Origin: Limisphaerales bacterium
GTDB taxonomy: Bacteria; Verrucomicrobiota; Verrucomicrobiia; Limisphaerales; UBA11358
NCBI GenBank assembly: GCA_003134375.1
Contig: PLAY01000053.1
Span: 1-36,508, forward strand
Direction: 5' to 3'
DNA: 36,508 nt
Shown: positions 15,683 through 24,213 of the stretch, one piece after another
Position numbering within the stretch: position 1 is the stretch's first letter
How the letters are laid out: every line of letters begins with the position of its first letter
Program-made: the position numbers and the translations under genes
Notes under the pieces: generated by a model
Seen by the model: only the letters and a program-made list of their open reading frames with translations
The model's database searches: none
What the model was told of the DNA's origin: nothing

Positions 15683-17502
15683 GCGAATACACTCTCCAAA
15701 ATTGCCGCGTCTTCGCGCGCCTCGCCGCTGACGGGCAGCACGGGCCGCAGGGACAACCGGCGTCCTTCCAGGTTGGTGATGGTGCCGGACTTTTCGCACC
15801 AGATGGTGGCGGGCAGCACGACTGCCGCCTTGTCAGTGAGCGCCGAGCGGTAACCGGCCTGCACCACCACACAGGGAATTTGATTCAGCAGATCGGACAC
15901 ATATTTCTCGTCCAGCAGCCCGGCGCCGCCGTCGGGCGCGTCGCTGGCGACAATGTGCAGGAACTTCAGCGGCTTGGCGTCCAGCCACGGGCCGACGTCT
16001 TCGATGGCCTCGATGCCGGCGCCCGCCAGCGCAAGGCTGTTGGTGCCGACCGGCAGGCCGATGAGGGTGGGTGCCTGGCCGCCCGGATGGCCTTCAAAAA
16101 TTTTGATGAGCCGTTCCATCACCGTCACACCGATGGGAGTCATGGCGTTCGGGCCATAGAGAATGGCCGGCTTTTGCGCGCCTTCGAGCACCGCCGCCAC
16201 CTCATTCCAGAACTGGTGTTCCAAGCTGACCTCGTGGGCACAGATGTTGGCGTACTGGTCCAGATCGCTCTTGCGGGCGTGGAAGATGAGCAGCTTCGCC
16301 TCGCGTTTGCGGACCGTGGTGCGGATGCGGGCAGCCACGACCCCATTGTCGCGGGACGGCTGGGCGCCGATGATGATGATGGCGTCCGCGTCCTCCAGTT
16401 TCCGCATGGCGTCGGCATTGAAAGACGGCTCACTGCAGAGCGCCGCCTCGTTGGCGGTCACGTACATGGCGAGCCGGTCAACTTTGCCGGTGAATTTCGT
16501 GATGGTCTGCGCGGTTTCGTTGGTCACGCGCGGAGCGACGAGCAGCGCCTTCTCCGTTTTTTTGGCGGCCTTGGCTGCCTTGCGGATGGTGGCGATGGCA
16601 TTGTCCCAGGTGGCCGGCTGCAATTTGCCGTCCTTGTCGCGGAGCAGCGGTTGGGTGATGCGTTCGCGCGGTTCGGCCCATGTCTCGTACCGGCCCTTCA
16701 CGCAGAGATGGCCGCGATTGACGGGGGAATCGGGGTCGCCCCAGACGTTCACGATGCGGTTTTCCTTGACGAACACCTTGAGGCCGCAGCCGAGCGGGCA
16801 TTCGGTGCAGGTGGTCAGCACCGTCTGGCAGCTTGCAAGCGGACCCCGGAAGGCAGCCGCCTTGTCGAAGAACGCGCCGGTCGGGCAGTTGGCAACGCAC
16901 GCGCCGCAGGACGTGCAGGTCTCGGACTCGCTGAATTTTTTGAGCATGTCCACGACCACCTGGTTGCGGATGCCGCGGTAGGCGACGTCGAGCGTATGCA
17001 CACCCTGGATTTCGTCGCAGGTCCGCACGCAGCGGCCGCAGAGGATGCAGCGGTTGTGGTCGATCCCGAAATACTTCGCCGTGAGGTCCACCGGCATGGC
17101 GGGGTAGAGATATTGGTACCGGACATTATTGATGCCGTGGAGGTAACCCTGGTGTTGCAGGCCGCAGTCGCCCTTGTTGTAGGGGCACATCGGGCAGATG
17201 TGGTTGCGTTCGCTGAACAGCAGCTCCAGCGTGGCCTTGCGCAGGCCGTGCAGGCGCGGGCTGTCGGTGATAATCTTCGAGCCGTCCACGGCCGGGGTGG
17301 CGCAGGACGGCACGATCTTCGGGCTGCCCACGATTTCAACGATGCACAACCGGCAGCCGCCCCACGAGGTCAGCCCCTTCAGATAGCACAGCGTCGGGAT
17401 GTAGATGTCGTTGGCACGGGCGATTTCCAGGATGGTTTGTCCCGGTTCGCCGGCGCAGACCTTGCCGTTGATGGTGAGGGAAATTTTCTTGGTTGCAGTC
17501 AT
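15679..17502 (-). CDS. NuoG-like iron-sulfur diaphorase subunit (long HoxU)
   Basis: 607 aa from ATG 17502 (GGAG 7 bases upstream; the track start is further out). Order: plant-type [2Fe-2S] (C39, C50, C53, C67), His-containing [4Fe-4S] (HICPMCPYNKGDC), two [4Fe-4S] (CILCGRCVRTC; CTSCGACVANCPTG), then a molybdopterin-oxidoreductase [4Fe-4S] domain (CTECPLGCGLKVF ... GHLCVKGR) and a shortened molybdopterin-type domain as in NuoG. Ordinary HoxU stops after the first clusters (~240 aa), so this is a complex-I/bifurcating-hydrogenase style wire. It joins NuoF to HoxY and could offer a ferredoxin contact. No molybdenum binding is expected. Confidence 0.88.
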   Translation of the reverse strand: MTATKKISLTINGKVCAGEPGQTILEIARANDIYIPTLCYLKGLTSWGGCRLCIVEIVGSPKIVPSCATPAVDGSKIITDSPRLHGLRKATLELLFSERNHICPMCPYNKGDCGLQHQGYLHGINNVRYQYLYPAMPVDLTAKYFGIDHNRCILCGRCVRTCDEIQGVHTLDVAYRGIRNQVVVDMLKKFSESETCTSCGACVANCPTGAFFDKAAAFRGPLASCQTVLTTCTECPLGCGLKVFVKENRIVNVWGDPDSPVNRGHLCVKGRYETWAEPRERITQPLLRDKDGKLQPATWDNAIATIRKAAKAAKKTEKALLVAPRVTNETAQTITKFTGKVDRLAMYVTANEAALCSEPSFNADAMRKLEDADAIIIIGAQPSRDNGVVAARIRTTVRKREAKLLIFHARKSDLDQYANICAHEVSLEHQFWNEVAAVLEGAQKPAILYGPNAMTPIGVTVMERLIKIFEGHPGGQAPTLIGLPVGTNSLALAGAGIEAIEDVGPWLDAKPLKFLHIVASDAPDGGAGLLDEKYVSDLLNQIPCVVVQAGYRSALTDKAAVVLPATIWCEKSGTITNLEGRRLSLRPVLPVSGEAREDAAILESVFA

Positions 17503-17516
17503 GGTTTCACTCCGCA

Positions 17517-20500
17517 TCAATGTGATTTTGCTCCGTTGCCGCTGGTTTTGATGTCGCAACGCAGACAGCGGAAACATTCTGCCTTGGCCTGCCATTCGGT
17601 GAAGGTGGGTGACACTTCCACGTTGCCGCGCCGCTGGTCGGGCGCAATGAGCCGCGCCGGGTTGCGCGGTCCGCCCTGGGACGGCGGCGGGATGGTCTGG
17701 TCGTAATCAAACTTCGGCCACAACTCCTCGAAGCGGTCCAGCCCGGTCAACTGCCGGTCAATCATCTTCGCAGCCTTCTTGCCGGCCCCCATCGTGGTGG
17801 AGACATTGGTGGCGCCGGTGACATAATCGCCGCCGGCATAAATTTTCGGGTTGCTGGTTTGCAGCGTCCACGGGTCCACCTTGAGCGAACCCCACGAGGT
17901 CGTGGTCAGACCGAGCTTCTTGGTCAACTGGCCTTCGGGTTTCTCGCCGATGGCCTTGATGATCGTGTCGCAGGGGACCACGTACTTGTCCTCGGTCAGG
18001 ACCGGGGCGCGGCGTCCGCGGGCGTCGTACTTGCCGGGAATGGTCTTGGCGACCTCCAGGCCGCTGACTTTGCCGGCCGAGTTGGTGACAACGCGCAACG
18101 GCGCGGCCATGGTGATAAGCTTGACACCCTCATCGAGCGCCTGCTCGATTTCGTCCGGGATCGCCGGCATTTCCCCGCGCGACCGCCGATAGACGATGGT
18201 CACGTCGGCGCCCAGCCGTTTGGCGGTGCGCGCCGCGTCAATCGCCGAGTTGCCGCCGCCGATGACGGCGACCTTCGGGCCGATGGCCGGTTTTTTGCCG
18301 AACGCGGTCTCGTTGAGGAACGACAGCGAGGACAGCAGGCCTTTCGCGTCGTCGCCCGGGACACCGAGCGCCTGTTCCTCCCAGGTGCCGAGCGCGAGGA
18401 ACACCACGTCATTTTCCTTGGCGAGCTTGTCGAGTTGCAGTGTTTTGCCGAGTTCGGCCTTGAACTTGAACTGGACGCCCGCGCTGCGGATGAAGGCAAT
18501 CTCCTGGTCCACGATTTTCTTGGGCAGGCGATACTCTGGCAGCGCGTAGCGGAGCAGGCCGCCGGCGTTGGGCGCCCGATCGTACACAGTGACCTTGTGG
18601 CCGAGCAGGGCGAGGTAAAACGCCGCGCTCAAACCCGCCGGGCCGGCGCCGACCACGGCGATTTTTTTGCCGGTGGGGGACTGTTTGCGTTTGAGGATGC
18701 GCTGCAACACGCGTTTGGCGCCGCCGCTTTCGTACATCACGTCGCCGATGTAGCGGTGCGTTTCGCGCATGTTGACGGCGGCATCCGCGCCGGCGCGCCG
18801 GCAGCGGAGTTCGCACGGATGCTGGCACACGCGGCCCGTTGTCGAGGGCAGCGGGTTGTCCATCACCACCTGTTCAAAGGCGTCGTCAATCCGGTCCTCC
18901 TTCAGCAACTGGAGGAAGCCAGGGATGTTCATGTTCAACGGGCAGGTGTTTTCGCACGGCGAGAGCTGCAGATTGCCGCACAGGCCGGCCACGCAACGGT
19001 GTTCGCGGATGTGCTGCTCGTATTCGTGCCGGAAATATTTCAACGTCGTCAGCACCGGGTTCGGCGCGGTCTGGCCGAGGCCGCAGAGGCTGGCGTCGCG
19101 GACGACGGAGCAAAGATCCTCGAGTTTGTCGAGGTCGGCCAGCTCGCCTTCGCCACGGGTGATTTTCTCCAGCAGATTGAGCATCTGCTTGGTGCCAACG
19201 CGGCAGGGCGGGCATTTGCCACAGGATTCGTCGCAGCAAAACTCGAGGAAGAACCGGGCAACATCCACCATGCAGGAATCCTCGTCCATGATGACCATGC
19301 CGCCGGAACCCATGATGGAACCAAGTTTCTGAAGCGTCTCATACTCGACCGGTGTGTCGAGGTGTTGCGCGGGGATGACGCCACCGGAGGGGCCGCCGCT
19401 CTGGACAGCCTTGAATTGTTTGCCATCGGGAATACCGCCGCCGATTTCGTAAATGATGTCGCGCAACGGCGTGCCGAACGGGACTTCAACCAGCCCGGTG
19501 TTCTTGATCTTGCCGGCGAGCGCGAAGACCTTGGTGCCCTTGGTCTTCTCGGTGCCGAACGTGGCATACCACGCGGCGCCCTTGCGGATGATGGCCGGGA
19601 TGGCGGCCCAGGTTTCGACGTTGTTGATGTTGGTCGGCTTGCCCCAAAGACCGCGCTGGGCCGGGAAGGGCGGACGCGGCATGGGCTGGCCGCGACGACC
19701 TTCGATGGAACGCATGAGCGCGGTTTCCTCGCCGCACACGAACGCGCCGGCGCCGATGCGGAGCTCGAGGTCGAAATCGAATCCCTTCTCAAAAAGGTTT
19801 TTGCCGAGCAGCCCGTTTTTATAGGCCTGCTCGATGGCGATCTGGAGGCGCTTGATGGCGAGCGGATACTCGGCGCGGATGTAGATGAACCCGCGATTGG
19901 CGCCCATCGCGTAACCGCCGATGGCCATGCCTTCCATGACGCGGTGGGGATCGCCTTCGAGAACGGCGCGGTTCATGAACGCGCCCGGATCGCCCTCGTC
20001 GGCGTTGCAGATGATATATTTGGGTTTGACCGGCACCTTGGCCATCAACTCCCACTTCACGCCGGTCGGGAAACCCGCGCCGCCGCGACCGCGCAGGCCG
20101 CTGGCCTTGATTTCGGCGATGACCTGTTCGGGCGTCATCCCGGTGAGGATTTTGCCGAGGGCGGCGTAGCCGTCACGGGCGACGTATTCCTCGATTTTCT
20201 CGGCGTCAATCACGCCGCAATTTTCGAGGATGATCTTGGTCTGTTTGGCCAGGAACGCGAAATCGCGCTGGGTGGTGATGACGTTGTCGCCGAGTTCTCC
20301 CTTGGGCAGCAGCCGCTGGCAGGGCCGGCCCTTGACGAAATGTTCCTCCACCAGTTCCGGCACGTCCAGCGCCGTGACGCGTTGATAAAAGGTGCCGTCG
20401 GGGTGGATGAGGATGACCGGGCCAAGGTCGCACGGCCCCATGCAGCCGGTCACGATCATCTGGACCTCCTTGTCCAGTTTTCGTTTTTTCAATTCAGACG

Positions 20501-20579
20501 CCAGGGCGTCCTGAACGGCGCGGCAGCCGGAACTGTAGCAGCCGGCGCCGCCGCAAACCAATACGTGAGAGCGAATCAT
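17517..20579 (-). CDS. NuoF-type flavoprotein fused to GltD-type NAD(P)H oxidoreductase
   Basis: 1020 aa. Residues 1-90: thioredoxin-like [2Fe-2S] domain (C9, C14, C46, C50). Residues ~110-520: NuoF with FMN/NADH loop GLRGRGGAGFPTG, NADEGDPGAFMNR and cluster ESCGKCPPCRVGT. Residues ~540-1000: glutamate-synthase-small-subunit-like region with Cys-rich entry (SPCENTCPLNMNIPGF; CQHPCELRC), FAD site VVGAGPAGLSAA near 643 and second dinucleotide site VIGGGNSAIDAA near 773, ending with ECFRCLRCD. The usual C-terminal two-[4Fe-4S] ferredoxin domain of HydB is replaced. Two flavins and two pyridine-nucleotide sites are therefore expected. From memory, such a NuoF-GltD fusion resembles StnB of Sporomusa-type transhydrogenases. 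The middle subunit of the operon. Confidence 0.9.
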   Translation of the reverse strand: MIRSHVLVCGGAGCYSSGCRAVQDALASELKKRKLDKEVQMIVTGCMGPCDLGPVILIHPDGTFYQRVTALDVPELVEEHFVKGRPCQRLLPKGELGDNVITTQRDFAFLAKQTKIILENCGVIDAEKIEEYVARDGYAALGKILTGMTPEQVIAEIKASGLRGRGGAGFPTGVKWELMAKVPVKPKYIICNADEGDPGAFMNRAVLEGDPHRVMEGMAIGGYAMGANRGFIYIRAEYPLAIKRLQIAIEQAYKNGLLGKNLFEKGFDFDLELRIGAGAFVCGEETALMRSIEGRRGQPMPRPPFPAQRGLWGKPTNINNVETWAAIPAIIRKGAAWYATFGTEKTKGTKVFALAGKIKNTGLVEVPFGTPLRDIIYEIGGGIPDGKQFKAVQSGGPSGGVIPAQHLDTPVEYETLQKLGSIMGSGGMVIMDEDSCMVDVARFFLEFCCDESCGKCPPCRVGTKQMLNLLEKITRGEGELADLDKLEDLCSVVRDASLCGLGQTAPNPVLTTLKYFRHEYEQHIREHRCVAGLCGNLQLSPCENTCPLNMNIPGFLQLLKEDRIDDAFEQVVMDNPLPSTTGRVCQHPCELRCRRAGADAAVNMRETHRYIGDVMYESGGAKRVLQRILKRKQSPTGKKIAVVGAGPAGLSAAFYLALLGHKVTVYDRAPNAGGLLRYALPEYRLPKKIVDQEIAFIRSAGVQFKFKAELGKTLQLDKLAKENDVVFLALGTWEEQALGVPGDDAKGLLSSLSFLNETAFGKKPAIGPKVAVIGGGNSAIDAARTAKRLGADVTIVYRRSRGEMPAIPDEIEQALDEGVKLITMAAPLRVVTNSAGKVSGLEVAKTIPGKYDARGRRAPVLTEDKYVVPCDTIIKAIGEKPEGQLTKKLGLTTTSWGSLKVDPWTLQTSNPKIYAGGDYVTGATNVSTTMGAGKKAAKMIDRQLTGLDRFEELWPKFDYDQTIPPPSQGGPRNPARLIAPDQRRGNVEVSPTFTEWQAKAECFRCLRCDIKTSGNGAKSH

Positions 20580-20584
20580 GCTGG

Positions 20585-20956
20585 TTACTCCGTCTTCTTT
20601 TGCTTGCCGACAGCAAGATTGTCCACCTTCCGGCCCTTTTGCAGGTGCTCGGCAACGATTTTTTTCGCCTTCTCGGTGTCGAGCTGGGCGTAGGTGGTCT
20701 TTTCGCCACCGGCTTCCTCGACGAGGACGACCGGCTCGATGTCCTCCAGCCCGTGCTCGCCGGTGACATGGACTTCCACGTCGTCGAGGCCGCGCTTTTC
20801 GATTTCGTCGAGCATGGTTTTCATGACTTCGCGGGCGCCGGAGGCGATGCCGCTGGTGCCCATGCTGACGACAACGCGGTATTTCTTGCCGCCTTCGCGC
20901 AGGGCGATTTGTTTCTGCGCCTTTTCCTTGAGTTGTTTCAATTGTTCCAGGTTCAT
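20585..20956 (-). CDS. HndB-like thioredoxin-fold subunit lacking all cysteines
   Basis: 123 aa from ATG 20956 (AGGA upstream; the track ORF runs to 21058). Similarity to HndB-type (2Fe-2S) ferredoxin domain proteins is clear: RVVVSMGTSGIASGAREVM, EIEKRGLDDVEVHVTG, then EPVVLVE and a C-terminal helix KAKKIVAEHL. Normally the motifs read GTCGI and TGCxGLC. Here they are GTSGI (S35) and TGEHGLED (E67, E71), and the whole protein contains no Cys, so no cluster can be bound. It ends 5 bases before the NuoF-GltD start. Likely a structural or regulatory piece of the complex; its role is unknown. Confidence 0.82.
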   Translation of the reverse strand: MNLEQLKQLKEKAQKQIALREGGKKYRVVVSMGTSGIASGAREVMKTMLDEIEKRGLDDVEVHVTGEHGLEDIEPVVLVEEAGGEKTTYAQLDTEKAKKIVAEHLQKGRKVDNLAVGKQKKTE

Positions 20957-20961
20957 AAATT

Positions 20962-21432
20962 TTATCCTTTCGTGGCCAGCTCCCGCGAATCGAAGGAAAA
21001 CTTCTGCCCGTCGGAGCGGTAGTTCAACTGCACGTCCATTTTTTTGTCCGTCGCACACAGCGCCAGAATCGTGGTATTCAGGTCGCCCAGCGGCGGCCGG
21101 TCAATGTGACTGAGCCGCATCGAGGCGGTCACCGATGTGCCCCGGCCGGGGGCGGACTGCACGTGAAAATGTCCGCCGCACATCTCGGAGGTCTGTTGCA
21201 GCAGGGCGAGGCCCAGCCCGACGGGCTTGCGGCGCTGCGGCTTGCTGCTCCAGTGGTTCGTAAGCACGCGCTTCAGCGTGGCCGCGTCCATGCCCCGGCC
21301 GTCGTCGCGCACCCGCAGGACCAGCCAGTCATGTTTGCGGCTCTCCAGGATGCTGATTTGCACCTGCTTGGCGTTGGCGGAGAGCGAATTCATGGCGATG
21401 TCCAGGATGTGCTGTGACAGCTCTTCAAACAT
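20962..21432 (-). CDS. HATPase (histidine-kinase-like ATPase) accessory protein
   Basis: 156 aa. It begins with HILDIAMNSLSANAKQVQISI (N-box region) and has RVRDDGRGMD and GLGLALLQQTSEMCGGHF (G-box), the GHKL ATP-binding fold. No histidine phospho-acceptor domain or receiver is present, so it is not a full sensor kinase; it resembles RsbW/SpoIIAB-like or chaperone-type ATPases. It overlaps the nuoE-like stop by 8 bases. Genes of this kind sit between NuoE and HndB homologues in clostridial hydrogenase operons (family knowledge from memory), where their function is not established. Confidence 0.82.
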   Translation of the reverse strand: MFEELSQHILDIAMNSLSANAKQVQISILESRKHDWLVLRVRDDGRGMDAATLKRVLTNHWSSKPQRRKPVGLGLALLQQTSEMCGGHFHVQSAPGRGTSVTASMRLSHIDRPPLGDLNTTILALCATDKKMDVQLNYRSDGQKFSFDSRELATKG

Positions 21433-21958
21433 ATTTTTTCAGGTCCACCTTGCAAAGCTGCGGGACCTTGTCCACCGTCAGCTTGCCATAGACGTCGTCG
21501 CCCACCGACAACGCCGGGGCCAGCGCGCAGGCGCCGATGCACCGGGCGGTGGTGAGGCTGAACAGGCCGTCCTTGGTCGTTTCGCCTTCCTTGATTCCGA
21601 GCTCCTTTTCCAGCGCGGAGATGATGGCCTCCGAGCCGCGCACGTGGCAGCCGGTGCCGCGGCAGACCATGATCTGGTGTTTGCCGCGCGGAACCAGGGT
21701 GAAGAAATGGTAGAAGGTGACGACTCCATAGATGTGCGAGAGGGGCAGCTTCAACGCGGTGGCGACGTAGCGGAGCACATCGGCGCTGAGATAACCGAAC
21801 ATCTGCTGCGCCGCATGCAACACCTGGATCAACGAGGTTGGCTCGCGGTTGTAGCTTTCAATCGTGCGGTCGAGATCCGCAAAACGCGGGTCGCCGCTCG
21901 GGTGGGTCGTATCCATGGCCGCGATGCGCGCGGTCTCGCTGATGGCTTTTTCGTTCAT
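21425..21958 (-). CDS. NuoE-type [2Fe-2S] diaphorase subunit
   Basis: 177 aa from ATG 21958; the track start at 22285 belongs to another frame of the upstream gene. The family pattern is present: SLIQVLHAAQQMFGYLSADVLRYVA, LSHIYGVVTFYHFF, and four [2Fe-2S] ligands in CRGTGCHVRGSE and ARCIGACALAPAL. This is the small subunit paired with NuoF in NADH dehydrogenase modules and in Hox/Hyd hydrogenases (HoxE/HydC/HndA position). AGGATTACG precedes the ATG. Its start codon overlaps the upstream DRTGG gene stop by 4 bases. Confidence 0.9.
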   Translation of the reverse strand: MNEKAISETARIAAMDTTHPSGDPRFADLDRTIESYNREPTSLIQVLHAAQQMFGYLSADVLRYVATALKLPLSHIYGVVTFYHFFTLVPRGKHQIMVCRGTGCHVRGSEAIISALEKELGIKEGETTKDGLFSLTTARCIGACALAPALSVGDDVYGKLTVDKVPQLCKVDLKKYV

Positions 21959-22302
21959 CGTAATCCTGACTCCCAAAGTTTTCCGGCCGCTTCGTAGGCC
22001 GCCAGTTTCGTGGACAACAACACAATGCCTTCCGCGTCCGCCTCGGCCACGACTCCCGGATCGGGTTTGCGGCCGCAGACGAACAGCACCGCGCCGATGT
22101 CCTTGGTGGTGGCGCAGGAGATGACATTGCGGTGGGTCTGGATGGTGATCCACAACATGCCGTGGCTGGCGTGCGCCAGCACATCGCTGAGCAGGTCGCT
22201 GATGTAGCAGCCGGTGAGGTCCGCCTCCGCCCGGTTGGTCAGCGGCTCGGCCTTCATCGCGGCCAGCACGGACGACAGTTTCCATGTTTTTTCAGTTTTC
22301 AT
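21955..22302 (-). CDS. DRTGG-domain protein
   Basis: 115 aa from ATG 22302. The central region (LTGCYISDLLSDVLAHASHG, ... TTKDIGAVLFVCGRKPD, ending EGIVLLSTKLAAYEAAGKLW) resembles the DRTGG domain seen in phosphotransacetylase N-termini and in small proteins next to hydrogenase genes. The domain is thought to bind a ligand, possibly a nucleotide or metabolite. It has two internal Cys and no membrane segment. It overlaps both neighbours by 4 bases (ATGA), so it is firmly in the operon. Its position suggests a sensor working with the CBS-HATPase protein. Confidence 0.75.
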   Translation of the reverse strand: MKTEKTWKLSSVLAAMKAEPLTNRAEADLTGCYISDLLSDVLAHASHGMLWITIQTHRNVISCATTKDIGAVLFVCGRKPDPGVVAEADAEGIVLLSTKLAAYEAAGKLWESGLR

Positions 22303-23288
22303 AAGGGCACTTCCGGCTTGGGCAGCGGGGCCGCCTGGCTCAACAGCACTTCGCAATGCAGGCGCGTGCCGACGCTCATCTCGGAATGGATTTCAAACTG
22401 GTCGGAACATTTCTTGATGTTGGGCAGGCCCATGCCGGCGCCGAAACCCAGTTCGCGCGCCAGCGGCCCGGCGGTGGACCAGCCCTCCTGCATGGCCAAA
22501 TCCACATTCTCGATTCCCGGCCCGCGGTCCACGGCCTCGATGATCACCTTTCCGGGCGAAATGGCAACCGAGAGGTCGCCGCCGATGGAATGGATGATCA
22601 TGTTCATCTCGGCCTCGTAGGCGATGATGGCGGCGCGGCGCCGGATGACCGGATCCACGCCGCGCGCCCGCAGAATCTGGCGCATGTGCTGCGAAATCTT
22701 GCCCGCGCTTTCGTAATCGCCCGACTTCACCTCCGTCTGCAAGACCATTGGTTTGTCGCGTTCCAGGTCGCCAGTCTGGGCGGAGAACAGCGCGGCCTCG
22801 CGGGCGGCGGCTTCCTCGGCGCGTTTCTCCAGTTTTTGCATCAGGCAGGCGGTGATGTCGCCGCGGGTGAGGACTCCCACGAGTGCACCGCTGCTGTTCA
22901 CCACGGGGAAACGACCGAAGCCATGCCGGTCGAACTCCGCCACCGCGCGCACGAGCGAGAAATGGTCGCGCAACGTGACGATGTTCCGTGTCATCCACCG
23001 CTCCGCCGGGTCGTTGACGTGGCCCTGGTCGAGGGCGTTGATGATGTCCTCGATGCTGACCAGTCCCACCGGGGCGCCGTTTTGGAGGATGGGCACGCCC
23101 GAGATGCGGTGGGTCTTCATCAAATTCTGGATGGTGCGGAGCGAGTCGCCGGGCGCACCGGTTACCGGCGGCTGGGTCATGGCGTCGCGCACGCGCAGTT
23201 CATAAACCAGCATCTGGGCAACGGAAACTTTGGGCGGTTTGCCCGCGGTCGTGCCGGTTTCGGTTGAAGGCCCTTCAGGCATGGTCAT
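22299..23288 (-). CDS. CBS-domain pair fused to RsbW-like ATPase
   Basis: About 329 aa from ATG 23288; ATG 23282 or starts further upstream to 23486 are possible and no Shine-Dalgarno decides. Two CBS domains come first (VRDAMTQPPVTG ... GVPILQNGAPVGLVSIEDI; WMTRNIVTLRD ... RFPVVNSSGALVGVLTRGDI), then a short coiled linker (LEKRAEEAAAREAALF) and a GHKL ATPase domain (YEAEMNMIIHSIGG; VDRGPGIENVDLAMQ; GFGAGMGLPNIKKCSD) like anti-sigma factor kinases. CBS pairs usually bind adenine nucleotides, so this may read energy charge. First gene of the hydrogenase operon; probably a regulator of activity or transcription. Confidence 0.85.
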   Translation of the reverse strand: MTMPEGPSTETGTTAGKPPKVSVAQMLVYELRVRDAMTQPPVTGAPGDSLRTIQNLMKTHRISGVPILQNGAPVGLVSIEDIINALDQGHVNDPAERWMTRNIVTLRDHFSLVRAVAEFDRHGFGRFPVVNSSGALVGVLTRGDITACLMQKLEKRAEEAAAREAALFSAQTGDLERDKPMVLQTEVKSGDYESAGKISQHMRQILRARGVDPVIRRRAAIIAYEAEMNMIIHSIGGDLSVAISPGKVIIEAVDRGPGIENVDLAMQEGWSTAGPLARELGFGAGMGLPNIKKCSDQFEIHSEMSVGTRLHCEVLLSQAAPLPKPEVPL

Positions 23289-24213
23289 GGTGATCGTGCT
23301 GTATCCCAGCTTGATCGCCACCGCATTATGCGCCATTACTGCGCTGACGGTCAATTCCGGACCAGGCTCCGGAATCCGGGAACGCCTGCCGTCGGCAGCG
23401 TCCGGAAGGACAGCTGCCAGCCGGACTCCCGTGTCTTTTTGGATGGTGGCGATCATGACAATCAAGCTTATACCGACGTCCACCAAATTTTCGTGCGCAC
23501 GCGCGCGCGCGGCTCTGCAAAAATTGGCAAACTATCACCGTGCTTTGTTCGACGTGCTGCCGGCCTTCTTTCCGCCCTTCCTCGGCGGCAAAGTGAGATT
23601 GGTCACGGCAGTATTGCCCGCCAAAAGGGTTGACAGGAAATTAAATTTGTTGGATACAATTTTCACAAAGTCGTGGCAGTCGCGTTTCCAACTCGGTTGA
23701 CCGGGATGTTTTCGGTGAAAGCCCCAAAGGATAATGCCCGGGGTGTAAAAATATTGCTGTTTGCCGGTCAACCCGGTAAAAAATGGCGACATAGCTGGGA
23801 TGGTCGCCGCCATGACTGAAAGCGATCCGGGTGTTGTGAGTGAAAGATCTCCGGCAACACCCTTGGTTAACCGGGATCAGCCTTCGCAGAACTGCCAAGG
23901 CGCGACAAGCAGCGCCACGAGGCGGGCAAGGCGTTTGGCGGTTCAGTTTGATGTAGGTGAGCTCACCTTCGTTTGGTGAAGCGTTCGTAACCGAGAAGCC
24001 GTTCCAGCGTTCAATTTTCATTGGCATCACGCGTGCTATGGTTGGCATGTCAGGTTCAAACCTGTTCTCTGTGGTGAATAGATCCGCGTAAAAGTCTTTC
24101 ATTTAACGCAAAGAGCACAGAGAGGAGAAAGCCGGGAATTCCTTGTGTTCTCTGCCTGCCCGCGAACCTGTCGGAGCTGCCTCCTGTTCAGTCACTTCGC
24201 GGACCGGGTTTTC
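23289..24213. other. Long gap with no confident gene
   Basis: Upstream region of the hydrogenase operon, about 900 bases. A plus-strand TTGACA (23630-23635) with TACAAT (23655-23660, 19-base spacer) is the only promoter-like pair noticed, and it points away from the operon. A 153-codon minus-strand ORF (23641-24102) and a 72-codon plus-strand ORF (23761-23979) lack any recognisable family and have Arg/Cys/Pro-rich, random-looking sequence. The part near 24100-24165 (AACGCAAAGAGCACAGAGAG ... TGTGTTCTCT) looks like an imperfect dispersed hairpin repeat. Confidence 0.5.

Noticed and set aside
13486-17706. Plus-strand ORFs of 588 and 608 aa
   Set aside because: Antisense shadows of hoxH/hoxY and of the NuoG-like gene; no start signals or recognisable domains.
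17859-20693. 944-aa plus-strand ORF
   Set aside because: It lies opposite the NuoF-GltD gene, which has clear domains on the minus strand. The plus-strand protein is His/Ala/Gly-rich without motifs: a GC-rich shadow.
23641-24102. 153-aa minus-strand ORF
   Set aside because: No motif, no RBS, Arg/Pro/Cys-rich random-looking sequence in a repeat-containing gap. Left uncalled, though a decayed gene cannot be excluded.
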